Part shown: piece after piece, positions 1-7,948 of the stretch
How the letters are laid out: every line of letters starts with the position of its first letter
How positions within the stretch are numbered: the first letter of the stretch is position 1
Source of the DNA: Streptomyces cyaneofuscatus
GTDB lineage: Bacteria; Actinomycetota; Actinomycetes; Streptomycetales; Streptomycetaceae
Direction of reading: 5' to 3'
DNA: 64,000 nucleotides
NCBI RefSeq assembly: GCF_000718135.1
Contig: NZ_JOEM01000013.1
Span: 1-64,000 of the forward strand
The notes under the pieces: generated by a model
Database searches by the model: none
Told to the model about the DNA's origin: nothing
Seen by the model: the letters and a program-made list of their open reading frames with translations, nothing else
Translations under genes and position numbers: made by a program

Positions 1-1
1 C

Positions 2-115
2 CCCTGCCGCACCACCCGCCAACCCGACACCGACCAAGCCCCCATCGACCCCACCGAGGCCGCCGACATCGAGGCCCGCATGGCCAACCTCCGAGACCTC
101 CTCAAAACCGTCTGA
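2..115 (+). CDS. C-terminal fragment of an unidentified protein
   Basis: The window opens inside a reading frame that ends at TGA 113-115. The 37 visible residues finish with IEARMANLRDLLKTV, a charged helical tail. Third positions are mostly G/C, as in a real Streptomyces gene. I do not recognise the family, and nothing visible assigns a function. Confidence 0.4.
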   Translation, partial: PCRTTRQPDTDQAPIDPTEAADIEARMANLRDLLKTV

Positions 116-309
116 GGCCGACGGGCGGCGGATTCCCCCCGCGCCAACTCGGAGAATCAGGAGTCCCTTTGTAGTTGGCGAGGGCAGAATTACTTCCGAC
201 ATACACAGCACCGAGCACAGCCCGCTCACACCTCGGGGGAGATGTGTCCGTTTCTCAAGAAGTAAGTAAAAACGAGCCTCTGGCCACCTAAACCCGCAGG
301 TCACGAACT

Positions 310-330
310 GTGGTCCCCGCGCACGCGGGG
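310..330. repeat. Solitary type I-E CRISPR-like repeat / hairpin
   Basis: The 21 bases begin GTGGTCCCCGCG and contain a 7-bp stem (CCCCGCG, 315-321; CGCGGGG, 324-330) with a 2-nt loop. This resembles the first two-thirds of actinobacterial type I-E CRISPR repeats. No second copy occurs at the expected ~61-bp spacing on either side, so there is no array here. It could be a relic, a terminal degenerate repeat, or just a stem-loop terminator. Confidence 0.35.
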
Positions 331-389
331 CCTTGTTGTCGCCTTCCGGTGACGTGTGTTCCCTGCATACGCGCTGGGTGACGTCGCCC

Positions 390-1208
390 TTACCTCAGAC
401 GGGCGGTCGCCACATGGAGCTTCATGCCACAAGGAATGACTCCGTGTGGCATGGCCAGCCCCTCCACCCGCCCGAAGAACTCCTCACGCAACGATGCGAC
501 TGCGCCCGGATCGAGCGGGCCCACGTCGTAGACGCCGGACAGGGCGGCCCACACCTGCTCCGGTGGGCCGCTCAGGTCCATCGCGACGGTCTCCCAGTCG
601 ACCGGCGTGAAGCCCGCCGGTCCGAGGAGGCCGTCGAGTCCTTCGCGGCTCCGTGTCCGCCTGTCACCCAGCGCGGGCACCCGCTGCGCGGCGGGCGCGT
701 CCTTGATCGCCGCCCTCAGCAGCCCGAGGAACAGCTCGTACGCCTCGCCGCCCACGGCCCCGCCCCCGATCACGCAGGCCAGCGTGGCCCCGGGAGCCAG
801 CACGCGGGCGATCTCCGCGATGACCTGTTCGACGTCCCCCATCAGCATCAGCGCCATGTGGGACACGCAGGCATCGAAGCTGTCGTCGGCGAAGGGAAGG
901 TCCTGGGCCCGCCCCTCCAGCACGGTCGCGCCGCCCAGCCCCGGTCGGCGTCGCGCGAGCGCCACGGCTTCGGGCGACAGGTCCACGCCCGCGAGCCGGC
1001 GGCCCTCCGTCCGGGCCAGCAACTCCAGCAACAGGCCGTCACCGCAGCCGAGATCCAGCACCCGCCCGCTTCCGGCGACCCGGTCGCACAGCATCTCGTA
1101 GCTGGACCGCCCGTCCGCCGCCCGGGCGCCACCGAAGGTGTCCGCTGTCACAGCGGGGAGTTCGGCATGGAAGGCTCGCAGGAAGGACTCTTGAGCTGTG
1201 GTCGTCAT
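390..1208 (-). CDS. Class I SAM-dependent methyltransferase
   Basis: A 272-residue protein with a Methyltransf_11-type core. Motif I (VLDLGCGDG) is near residues 50-58, the acidic end of strand 2 (GVDLSPEAV) follows, then an LPFADDSFDACVSHMALM segment and a GATLACVIGGG strand. It should use S-adenosylmethionine; the acceptor cannot be told. Start ATG 1208 begins MTTTAQESF; an in-frame ATG 27 bases further upstream is less likely. It is divergent from the small gene at 1319. Family assignment is firm. Confidence 0.85.
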   Translation of the reverse strand: MTTTAQESFLRAFHAELPAVTADTFGGARAADGRSSYEMLCDRVAGSGRVLDLGCGDGLLLELLARTEGRRLAGVDLSPEAVALARRRPGLGGATVLEGRAQDLPFADDSFDACVSHMALMLMGDVEQVIAEIARVLAPGATLACVIGGGAVGGEAYELFLGLLRAAIKDAPAAQRVPALGDRRTRSREGLDGLLGPAGFTPVDWETVAMDLSGPPEQVWAALSGVYDVGPLDPGAVASLREEFFGRVEGLAMPHGVIPCGMKLHVATARLR

Positions 1209-1318
1209 GAGTGCGAACCTACCGTCGCCCCGCACCGCACCACCCGGTCCGAGGCTTCGGGCGGGGGCGGTCCAGCCGTCGGCGCCGGAGCCGCCGACGC
1301 GCTCCGTATGATCCGGAC

Positions 1319-1576
1319 GTGATCTCCCAGATACCCGCCGACACCCGTCGGCTTCTCCTCATCGCCTGCACCGTCACGGCGCTGGTCGCCGGAGCCATCG
1401 GCGCGTTCGCCGCCCAATCCGTCCGGCCGGACTGTTCCTACTCGGTGTTGTCGCTGACGTCGGAGTCAGGGTCGTCGACGGAACAGGAAGAGGCCATCGA
1501 ACGCGCCTACTGGCAAACCGTCGCCGCCGGCAACTGCGCACCGCCCCACGCCCGCTGGCAGTTCTGGCGCGGCTGA
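1319..1576 (+). CDS. Small membrane-anchored or secreted hypothetical protein
   Basis: GTG at 1319 opens an 85-residue frame. After about ten residues there is one hydrophobic segment (LLLIACTVTALVAGAIGAFA), a signal anchor or uncleaved signal, followed by a short polar domain with two cysteines and an acidic helix. No clear Shine-Dalgarno sequence precedes the GTG. It is divergent from the methyltransferase and 54 bases ahead of the peptidase gene. No family recognised. Confidence 0.55.
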   Translation: MISQIPADTRRLLLIACTVTALVAGAIGAFAAQSVRPDCSYSVLSLTSESGSSTEQEEAIERAYWQTVAAGNCAPPHARWQFWRG

Positions 1577-1630
1577 CAGGGGAGGGCGGCAAGCCCTCTG
1601 CCCGGCCCGCATGACCACTACGCTGGCCGC

Positions 1631-2779
1631 GTGACCAGCCACGACAACGCCAGCGCCCGTAACGACGCCCCCGCCACCGCCTTCGGCGTCAGCACCGACG
1701 CGATGCTCGAAGACCTCCGTACGCTCGTCGAGATCGAGTCCCCGTCCCGCGATCTCGACGCCCTGGCCGCGTCGGCCGAAGCCGTCGCCACCGTCATCGA
1801 GAACCGCCTCGGCGGGCAGGCCGTGCTCAACGTGAACGCGGGCGGTACCCACGTCCACTGGGTGGCCGGTGGTGAGCCCCGTGTTCTGATCCTCGGCCAC
1901 CACGACACGGTGTTCCCGCTCGGCACCCTCGCGCGTCGGCCGTTCGCCGTCGCGGACGGGCGCGCGACCGGGCCCGGTGTCTTCGACATGCTCGGCGGCC
2001 TCGTGCAGGCCGTTCACGGGCTGGCGACGCTCGACGAGCGGGACCGGTCCGGCGTGGAGATCCTCGTGACCGCCGACGAGGAGGTCGGCTCCTTCTCCTC
2101 CCGGGCGTTCATCGAGGAGCGGGCCCGCGCCTGCGGTGCCGTACTCGTCTTCGAGGGGGCCGCCGACGGGGGAGCCCTCAAGAACGCGCGCAAGGGGTGC
2201 GGCGCGTTCCAGGTCACCATCACGGGCCGGGCCTCGCACGCCGGGCTGGAGCCGGAAGCCGGGGTCAACGCCCTCATCGAGGCCGCGCACCAGGTGCTGG
2301 ACATCGCCGCCCTCAGCCGTCCCGAGCTCGGGACGACGGTCACCCCGACCGTCGCGTCCGCCGGGACCCTGGAGAACGTCGTACCCGCCGAGGCGACCGT
2401 CGTCGTGGACGTCCGGGTCGAGTCGGCCGAGGAGAAGGAGCGCGTGGAAGCCGCCTTCGCCGCCCTGACTCCCCATGTGGACGGGGCGCGGATCACGGTC
2501 GAAGGGGCCATCGCGCGACCGCCCATGCCTGAGTCGGCGGCTGCTGAACTCCTCGCGCTGGCACAGCAGTTGATGCCGGGGATCGAAGCCGTGGCGGTCG
2601 GTGGCGGCAGCGACGGCAACCTCACCGCCGCCGTGGGCGTGCCGACGCTGGACGGTCTGGGGGCGGTCGGCGGTGGCGCCCACGCCGACCACGAGTACGT
2701 CGTCGTCGACGCCATGGCCGAGCGCGCCCACCTGGCGGCCGGGCTGGTGAAGGCCATCCAGCACGCGCCCCGGGCGTAG
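1631..2779 (+). CDS. M20 family metallopeptidase (carboxypeptidase G2-like)
   Basis: A 382-residue cytoplasmic di-zinc hydrolase. The M20 signature is visible: GHHDTVFPLG (H90-x-D92), the bridging Asp in GVFDMLGG (D119), ADEEVGS (E150/E151), a dimerisation-domain start RASHAGLEPEAGVNA, and a C-terminal ligand in GGAHADHEYV. Length and order fit the glutamate carboxypeptidase/acetylornithine-deacetylase branch, which removes an amino acid from an amide or peptide bond. The substrate is unknown. The start is GTG 1631. It appears monocistronic. Confidence 0.88.
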   Translation: MTSHDNASARNDAPATAFGVSTDAMLEDLRTLVEIESPSRDLDALAASAEAVATVIENRLGGQAVLNVNAGGTHVHWVAGGEPRVLILGHHDTVFPLGTLARRPFAVADGRATGPGVFDMLGGLVQAVHGLATLDERDRSGVEILVTADEEVGSFSSRAFIEERARACGAVLVFEGAADGGALKNARKGCGAFQVTITGRASHAGLEPEAGVNALIEAAHQVLDIAALSRPELGTTVTPTVASAGTLENVVPAEATVVVDVRVESAEEKERVEAAFAALTPHVDGARITVEGAIARPPMPESAAAELLALAQQLMPGIEAVAVGGGSDGNLTAAVGVPTLDGLGAVGGGAHADHEYVVVDAMAERAHLAAGLVKAIQHAPRA

Positions 2780-2860
2780 CAGCCACATCTGCGCCCACCC
2801 GCCCAGCGTGTCGGCGGAAATTCGCTACCGTACCGGCCGCGAAGGGCCGAGACTCGCCCC

Positions 2861-3481
2861 ATGGCTGACATGGAGGCGTTCCGCGAGGCGGTCACCGCAT
2901 GGGCGGCCGGTGGGCCCGGCGAGGCCGCCCGTGACCTGGCCGAACAGCTCCCCGTACGGACCGCCGTCCTCCTCGAAGGCCCGAGCGACGCCGCCGCCGT
3001 CAACGCGCTGGCCGAGAGCCGTGACCGGGACCTCGCCGCCGAGGGGGTCTGCGTCCTCCCCATGGGCGGCGCGATGAGCGTCGCCCGCTTCGCCGGTCTC
3101 CTCGGGCCTTCCGGGCTGGGTGTGCGCCTCACCGGCCTCTGCGACGAGCGGGAGCGCGGCTTCTACGAGCGGGGGTGGGAGCGGGCCGGGGCGGGAGCGG
3201 AGCAGGAGTTCTTCGTCTGCGCGGCCGATCTGGAGGAGGAGCTGATCCGCGCCCTCGGTGTGCCGCGCGTGGAGCAGCTCGTCCAGACGGAGGGCGACCT
3301 GCGCGCGCTCCAGATCTTCCTGCGCCAGCCCGCCCAGCAAGGCCGCACCCCACAGCAGCAGTTGAGGCGGTTCCTCGGTACGAAGAAGGGGCGCAAGATT
3401 CATTACGGCCGCGTCCTCGTCGAAGCACTCGACGCCGACCAGGTCCCCGCCCCGCTCGACGACCTGTTCGCCACCCTCTGA
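2861..3481 (+). CDS. Stand-alone TOPRIM-domain (OLD-like) protein
   Basis: 206 residues with a TOPRIM fold: the glutamate in TAVLLEGPSDAAAVNAL (about 33-50) and the acidic pair in GLCDERERG (about 92-99) correspond to the metal-binding E and D-x-D-like positions of OLD-family TOPRIM domains. The ATPase half of classical OLD nucleases is absent. It may be a nuclease or nucleotidyl-transfer domain working alone or with a partner encoded elsewhere. Start ATG 2861; an ATG nine bases on is also possible. Confidence 0.65.
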   Translation: MADMEAFREAVTAWAAGGPGEAARDLAEQLPVRTAVLLEGPSDAAAVNALAESRDRDLAAEGVCVLPMGGAMSVARFAGLLGPSGLGVRLTGLCDERERGFYERGWERAGAGAEQEFFVCAADLEEELIRALGVPRVEQLVQTEGDLRALQIFLRQPAQQGRTPQQQLRRFLGTKKGRKIHYGRVLVEALDADQVPAPLDDLFATL

Positions 3482-3623
3482 CGCGAGACGGCCAGGTCGC
3501 GCGGTCTGTCGGCCGGGCGCAACTTACGGCACTCTGGTGTCCGTTCAACTCGCGTAGATTCCACGGCACTTCGCACACCCCGCACCCCACTGCACGGTTG
3601 TCGACCCGGAGGATTCCCTGCCC

Positions 3624-4496
3624 ATGCGCCGCTCTCCCCGAATGCCATCCCGTACTCGTACTCGTACTCGTACGCGTACGAGCCTTCTCGCCCTGCTGGC
3701 ACTCCTCGGCGGACTGCTCACCGTCACCGCCGCCGCGTCCCCCGCAGCCGCCGCGCCCAACTTCAAGGCCCCGTACGCCTGCGGCCAGCAGTGGACCTAC
3801 AGCCACCACTCCGCCGAGGTCAGACGGGCTCTCGACTTCGTCCGCACCGACGGCGGCGCCACCGCCGGCTCCCCGGTCCTCGCCTCCGCCCCCGGCACGG
3901 CCTACCGCCACTCCCAGCCCAGTGGCGCGGGCAACTACATCTCCATCGACCACGGTGGCGGCTGGCAGACCTACTACTTCCACCTCAACGCCTTCTCCGT
4001 CGCCAGCGGGGCGCGCGTCGGCCAGGGCCAGCAGATCGGCACCACCGGGTCCACCGGCAACAGCTCCGGCGCCCACATCCACTACGAGCAGCTCCTCAAC
4101 GGAGTCGGCCAGAACATCGTCATCAACGGCCAGCCGCTGAGCCCCTACCCGGGCTCGTACTACGCCAAGTACCTGACCAGCGACAACGGTTGCGGTGGCG
4201 GTGGAGGCGGCAAGTATTGGGTCGACACCTTCGCCAACGCCACCGGCTACGCGGCCCCCAACACGGCCGACGCGCAGGGCATCCTCAACGCCGGTACGAA
4301 CTACGTCTATTGCAAGGTGTGGGGTGCCCGCGTCGGTACGGCGACCCAGTTCAACCACTGGTGGCTGCGCACCGACCTGGACAGCGTCTACGCGGGCAAG
4401 AACGGCCGTAACGCCTACGTCTCCGCGTACTACCTCTCCCGCTGGGGCAACGACGAGGCCCGCGACAACAACGGCACGGTGATCCCCAACTGCTGA
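3624..4496 (+). CDS. Secreted M23 (LytM-like) metallopeptidase
   Basis: 290 residues. An arginine-rich n-region and hydrophobic core end near AAASPAAAAP (about 45), giving an exported protein. The M23 zinc site is visible: H61/H62 with D71 (SHHSAEVRRALDF), YYFHL around 120, and H151-x-H153 (GAHIHYE). A Gly-rich linker near 190 leads to a ~100-residue Trp/Tyr-rich C-terminal domain, possibly cell-wall binding. The family cleaves peptidoglycan cross-bridges. A good GGAGG (3608-3612) precedes ATG 3624. The n-region is encoded by a hexamer repeat. Confidence 0.85.
   Translation: MRRSPRMPSRTRTRTRTRTSLLALLALLGGLLTVTAAASPAAAAPNFKAPYACGQQWTYSHHSAEVRRALDFVRTDGGATAGSPVLASAPGTAYRHSQPSGAGNYISIDHGGGWQTYYFHLNAFSVASGARVGQGQQIGTTGSTGNSSGAHIHYEQLLNGVGQNIVINGQPLSPYPGSYYAKYLTSDNGCGGGGGGKYWVDTFANATGYAAPNTADAQGILNAGTNYVYCKVWGARVGTATQFNHWWLRTDLDSVYAGKNGRNAYVSAYYLSRWGNDEARDNNGTVIPNC
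3651..3680 (+). repeat. In-frame hexamer microsatellite (five CGTACK units)
   Basis: Three CGTACT units are followed by two CGTACG units. They encode five Arg-Thr dipeptides in the positively charged n-region of the M23 signal peptide. Unit gain or loss keeps the frame and changes the charge. Confidence 0.85.
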
Positions 4497-4518
4497 TCGC
4501 ACCACCACCCCCATGACC

Positions 4519-4560
4519 CCGTGCACGGGAGGGCCGCGGCGGCTTCCTTCCCGTGCACGG
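4519..4560. terminator. Bidirectional hairpin between convergent genes
   Basis: A perfect 12-bp inverted repeat (CCGTGCACGGGA, 4519-4530; its complement 4549-4560) lies between the M23 gene and the oppositely oriented gene ending at 4594. It is a likely rho-independent-style terminator for both strands, without a clear U-tract, as is usual in Streptomyces. Confidence 0.7.
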
Positions 4561-4593
4561 CCTGCGGGGCTCCTCGGGCGCATCTGCGAGCCC

Positions 4594-5103
4594 TCAGAAC
4601 CGCAGCGCCCCGATCAGCCGCCGAGCCGCCCGAGCGTCAAGAGCGCCCAACTCCACGACGTCCGGCGCCTCTCCGCGTACGGAAACATCGAGGGTCCCAC
4701 CTCCCGTGGCGGCGGAGAAGGCCTCCGCCAACAGGTCCCGTACGGCCTCGGCGTCGGGTACCTCCGGCCCGGGCGAGGACGCACCCAGCAGCCGTGCGAG
4801 CCGTACGCCGTCGTCGACCCGGCATGCCCCGAGCGTGATGCGGCCCTGTCGTACGCGCAGCTCGGGGAGATCGATCCCGTACGCCTCGCAGATCTCCCGC
4901 AGCGCGCGTGCGGCCTTGAGGGTGCGCTTGGTCCCGGTACGGATGAGCCGCGCCAACTGCCGTGCGTCGGACGCCCTGAGGGTGCCCAGCTGCACGTAGT
5001 CGTCGGTGCCGGTGGCTCCCACGGGCAGCCCGGCCTCGCGGAGGGCGGTACGCAGCTCGGCAGCGGCGCCGGCCGGGGAAGCGGTCGCGGTCATGGCGGT
5101 CAT
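4594..5103 (-). CDS. Hypothetical protein, third gene of an anti-sigma-like operon
   Basis: 169 residues, soluble and helical, with a segment (DDYVQLGTLRASDARQLARLI) that resembles its own C-terminus (DVVELGALDARAARRLIGAL), suggesting an internal repeat of a short beta-helix unit. No catalytic motif. The start ATG 5103 overlaps the probable TGA of the preceding small gene, so translation is coupled to the AbaA-like ATPase operon. I do not recognise a named family; a regulatory partner role is inferred from context only. Confidence 0.6.
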   Translation of the reverse strand: MTAMTATASPAGAAAELRTALREAGLPVGATGTDDYVQLGTLRASDARQLARLIRTGTKRTLKAARALREICEAYGIDLPELRVRQGRITLGACRVDDGVRLARLLGASSPGPEVPDAEAVRDLLAEAFSAATGGGTLDVSVRGEAPDVVELGALDARAARRLIGALRF

Positions 5104-5458
5104 GCGTGGCTCCTGACGGGGTGCTCGTTCGGTAAGTGGTGGTGCGGCGGCGGGAGTACGAGACGGGGTAGGCGGTCCAGCGCCAGCGGGCTGCGGGGGT
5201 GATCAGCTCGTACGCGTACGGCTGCCCTCGCCGTAGGGTCTGCACGGCCGCCTGCGCGCCCCGGTGGTCGCCCAGCCAGGCCCACGCCCGGTGAAAGGCG
5301 TCACGGTCGAGGCGCGGAGTCAGCCACCGTACGGATTCACGGATCCAGGTGACGGCGGGCCCGGGCGCGGTGGTGAGGAGGTCTGTCGGGATCGGGTGGG
5401 GCGGGGTGCCGCCGGCATCGGTGTGGCACCAATAGGCCCGGGGGAGCGGGGTGTTCAT
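5100..5458 (-). pseudogene. Small hypothetical protein, apparently frameshifted near its 3' end
   Basis: ATG 5458 begins MNTPLPRAYWCHTDAGG and the frame continues convincingly to WRWTAYPVS (about residue 105). In that frame no stop occurs before the whole downstream gene is crossed. The adjacent frame instead continues LVLPPPHHHLPNEHPVRS and stops at TGA 5100-5102, forming the usual 4-base overlap with the next ATG. One extra base around the CCCC run near 5150 would join the two. The start overlaps the ATPase stop (ATGA, 5455-5458). Confidence 0.5.
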
Positions 5459-5871
5459 GCCAGCGCGACCGGGCGCGAGGTGAGGATCTCGGCCCACACG
5501 TCCTTGCTGTCCCGCCGGATGACGGTGCCGAAGTGCTCCGCGACCCCGTTGATCAGGGCCAGCCCGCGCCCGCTCTCGGCGTCCCAGTCGGGGTCGCTCG
5601 GCTCCAGCGGCTCGGTGTTGGTGTCGGTGACGGTGACCCGTACGCCGTTGGGCCGGCGGCGCAGGGTGATCGTGCAGTGCGGCGACCCGGTGTGCCGGTC
5701 CACGTTGGCCAGCAGCTCGTGGGCGCAGAGCGTGACGGAGTCGGCCAGCTCCCGAAACCCCCAGAGGTCGACGTGGGCGCTGACGATGCGCCGCATGATC
5801 GCGAGCGATTCGGGGTGGGCGACCAGGTCTTGGCGGTAGTCGGGCGGGTCCGGTTCGGCGGTGACGGGCAC
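5455..5871 (-). CDS. RsbW/AbaA-like ATP-binding regulatory protein
   Basis: 138 residues forming a HATPase_c (GHKL) domain: N-box HELLANVDRHTGS, a G1-like DTNTEPLEP segment and an ESGRGLALING G2 motif. Such stand-alone domains act as anti-sigma-factor kinases or regulators and are expanded in Streptomyces. GTG 5871 is chosen because a GGAGGA precedes it and the GHKL fold starts soon after; longer in-frame starts read through Ser/Arg-rich non-coding-looking sequence. It is the first gene of a leftward operon, divergent from the HTH gene at 6106. Confidence 0.78.
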   Translation of the reverse strand: MPVTAEPDPPDYRQDLVAHPESLAIMRRIVSAHVDLWGFRELADSVTLCAHELLANVDRHTGSPHCTITLRRRPNGVRVTVTDTNTEPLEPSDPDWDAESGRGLALINGVAEHFGTVIRRDSKDVWAEILTSRPVALA

Positions 5872-6105
5872 GGCTCCTCCGGGGTGAGGGAAGGGGATGC
5901 GGCCCACGTGGCGACGCAGGGTGACCCTGGCGATGCCATGAGTGGTGAGCAACAGAGTGGACCGCCTGGAGCACTCATCGCAACTACTTCGGCTACAAAA
6001 TTGTAGATTCGCCTGTGTGGGTGAACGCTTGTGCATATAACGGGAGTTGCTAAAAGCAGTGAGGAGTGGGTAACACTGAGCCACTTACGTCAGGGGAGGG
6101 ACCGC

Positions 6106-6975
6106 ATGCCCAGCCATCCGCGCCCAACGGTGCGCCGCCGCCGTCTCGGCGCCGAGCTGAAACGACTCCGTGAGAAGGCCGGAGTCAGCATGGAAGACGC
6201 CGCCGAGCGCATCGGCGGCGACAAGCCCAAGATCTCCCGTCAGGAGAACGGCCGCCAGGGCGTCAGCAAGCTGGAGATCGAGGCACTGCTCGCGCTGTAC
6301 GGGGTGTCGGACGACCGGCTCAGGACGGCGCTGACCACGCTGGCCCGGGAGGGGCGGAGGAAGGGCTGGTGGGCGCAGTACGGCGACATACTCACGGCCG
6401 GCTTCCAGGAGTGGCTGTCCATCGAGTCCGATGCCGCGAGGATTCTCGCGTTCCAGCCGATGCTCGTGCCTGGCTTGCTTCAGACGGTGGAGTACGCCAC
6501 GGAGGTGATCCGGTGCGCGGAGAAGGACGCGACCCAGGCAAAGCGCGACTCGTACATTGAAGTACGCAAGGCCCGGCAGGAGATCTTCACGCGGGACAAC
6601 CCTCCGCAGTACGTCTGCCTTCTCGATGAGGCGGTGCTCCGCCGCGAGGTCGGTGGTCCCGCCGTCATGGCGGCCCAACTGGCCCGGATTCTGGAGGTCA
6701 ACAACCCGCCGAAGCTCACCATCCAGGTGGTGCCGTTCGGTCAAGGCTGGCACGCGGGGACGCACGGCCCCTTCAACATCTACAGCTACCCGGATCCGAT
6801 GGACCTCGACGTCGTCAACCTGGGCTATCTCGACGGCGCGCTCTACCTGGAGGAAGATGACACGGTGAAGCGCTACCAGCTTGCCTTCGACGAATTGCGG
6901 GCAACCGCGCTCACCACGCGACAGTCCATGCAGCTAGTCTCGTCAGTACAGCGAGAGTTCGCGATGAGAGCGTAA
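6106..6975 (+). CDS. WhiJ-type XRE regulator with DUF5753 domain
   Basis: 289 residues. An N-terminal XRE helix-turn-helix (LGAELKRLREKAGVSMEDAAERIG... KISRQENGRQGVS, about 14-60) is followed by the long DUF5753 ligand/partner domain (PMLVPGLLQTVEYA, VCLLDEAVLRREVGG, LTIQVVPFGQGWHAG). The family includes WhiJ-like developmental regulators. A strong GGGGAGGG precedes ATG 6106. The DUF397 gene follows by 14 bases, and an AbaA-like ATPase gene is divergent, which together make the classic three-part cluster. Confidence 0.9.
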   Translation: MPSHPRPTVRRRRLGAELKRLREKAGVSMEDAAERIGGDKPKISRQENGRQGVSKLEIEALLALYGVSDDRLRTALTTLAREGRRKGWWAQYGDILTAGFQEWLSIESDAARILAFQPMLVPGLLQTVEYATEVIRCAEKDATQAKRDSYIEVRKARQEIFTRDNPPQYVCLLDEAVLRREVGGPAVMAAQLARILEVNNPPKLTIQVVPFGQGWHAGTHGPFNIYSYPDPMDLDVVNLGYLDGALYLEEDDTVKRYQLAFDELRATALTTRQSMQLVSSVQREFAMRA

Positions 6976-6989
6976 GGCGGAGACAGCAG

Positions 6990-7193
6990 ATGGTGCGATA
7001 CGGGCTGCCCGAAGGTGCCTGGGCAAAGTCCTCTTACAGCGCAGACAACGGCGGCAACTGCGTCGAGACCCAGCAGACGTCGGACGGCCTCGTAGCCATC
7101 GGCGACAGCAAGGACCGTTCCCTCGGCGCGCACACCTTCGCCCCTGCCCAGTGGCAGGCCTTCGTCACCGCCGTACGGGACGGCTCGCTCTAA
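6990..7193 (+). CDS. DUF397 small protein, partner of the WhiJ-type regulator
   Basis: 67 residues with the family signature: AWAKSSYSADNGGNCVE near the N-terminus, VAIGDSKD in the middle and FAPAQWQAFVTAVRDG at the end. These small proteins are encoded beside DUF5753 HTH regulators and are thought to modulate them. It lies 14 bases after the regulator, and a hairpin follows. Confidence 0.9.
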   Translation: MVRYGLPEGAWAKSSYSADNGGNCVETQQTSDGLVAIGDSKDRSLGAHTFAPAQWQAFVTAVRDGSL

Positions 7194-7203
7194 AGGAGTG
7201 TCC

Positions 7204-7238
7204 CGGTGAGCGCATGGCCCCCGGTCATGCGCTCACCG
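7204..7238. terminator. Convergent-gene hairpin
   Basis: A perfect 13-bp inverted repeat (CGGTGAGCGCATG, 7204-7216; complement 7226-7238) with a 9-nt loop separates the DUF397 gene from the leftward gene ending at 7256. It is likely a bidirectional terminator. Confidence 0.75.
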
Positions 7239-7255
7239 CCCGTGGGCTGCTGCCC

Positions 7256-7948
7256 CTACCCCGCCAGCATCGGGACCCAGTGGTCCATCACCCGGCGCAG
7301 ACGCAGATGGTGATCGGCGATCCAGTCGTCCGGGGGTACCAGCGGGACCCGCACGGTGACCATGGACCAGCCCTCGTCCTCCACGATCACCTCGGGGCAT
7401 TCGCGCTCGCCGGTGAGTTGGATGAACAGGGACGGGCCGCGGCTCATCTCCCTCCAGGCCGCGTCCTCACCGGCGTCGAGCCGGTCCAGGGCGGCGCTCC
7501 AGCCGTCCAGATCCCTCACGGACAGCGGCAGGTCGAGGCGACCGGACACAAAGGGCGTCCTGACGACGATCTCCGCGTCGAGACCGGCAGCCCATGTGGC
7601 GTTGCGCCCCAGAATGCTGACCGTGACGCTGTTTCCCTCGTCGTCTGCGAGGGAGATGAGATGAGTCGGGGAGCTGCCGCTCATGGATGCCCTCTCGTCG
7701 GTGCTCAGGGAGAGATCCTCGCCTGACCGGAGGGTATGTTCCCCCGTGGTCACGATGAGATTGACCATGGCTCCTTCCACTCCGCTGGATCGTGTGAGTT
7801 CGTCGTTCGTGAAGGGGAGGTGAGTGGAAGGACCGTAGGGGTCCTCCGTGACCCGATCGACGAGGCGCTTCAGGGGCCGGCGATCATCGGGCGGGAGATA
7901 GTCGCGGAGCCGGGCCGCTCGCTCGGTGAACTCAGTGCGGCGCTTCAT
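7256..7948 (-). CDS. Apparent fusion: RelE-like toxin fold + DUF5959-like domain
   Basis: 230 residues in one frame. Residues 1-75 (RTEFTERAARLRDYLPPDDR... DRVTEDPYGPSTH... GAMVNLIVTTGEHTL) look like a RelE/ParE-type fold. From M89 on (SPTHLISLADDEGNSVTVSILGR... LDAEIVVRTPFVSGRLDLPLS... DLDGWSAALDRLDAGEDAAW) it matches my recollection of DUF5959 proteins, which normally stand alone. M89 (ATG 7684) has its own GAGAGG about six bases upstream, so the second domain may also be made separately. The RelE part could be a residual toxin fused by loss of its stop. Confidence 0.65.
   Translation of the reverse strand: MKRRTEFTERAARLRDYLPPDDRRPLKRLVDRVTEDPYGPSTHLPFTNDELTRSSGVEGAMVNLIVTTGEHTLRSGEDLSLSTDERASMSGSSPTHLISLADDEGNSVTVSILGRNATWAAGLDAEIVVRTPFVSGRLDLPLSVRDLDGWSAALDRLDAGEDAAWREMSRGPSLFIQLTGERECPEVIVEDEGWSMVTVRVPLVPPDDWIADHHLRLRRVMDHWVPMLAG

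Noticed and set aside
356..378. A second CRISPR-like repeat (GTGTTCCCTGCATACGCG) 46 bases after the first
   Set aside because: Five mismatches in 21 positions, no hairpin symmetry and a 46-bp period rather than ~61.
4637..5458. A 273-residue reading of the small operon gene through the next gene
   Set aside because: After about residue 110 the translation turns Arg/Gly/Ala-rich, as shadows do, while the overlapping 169-residue frame is credible.
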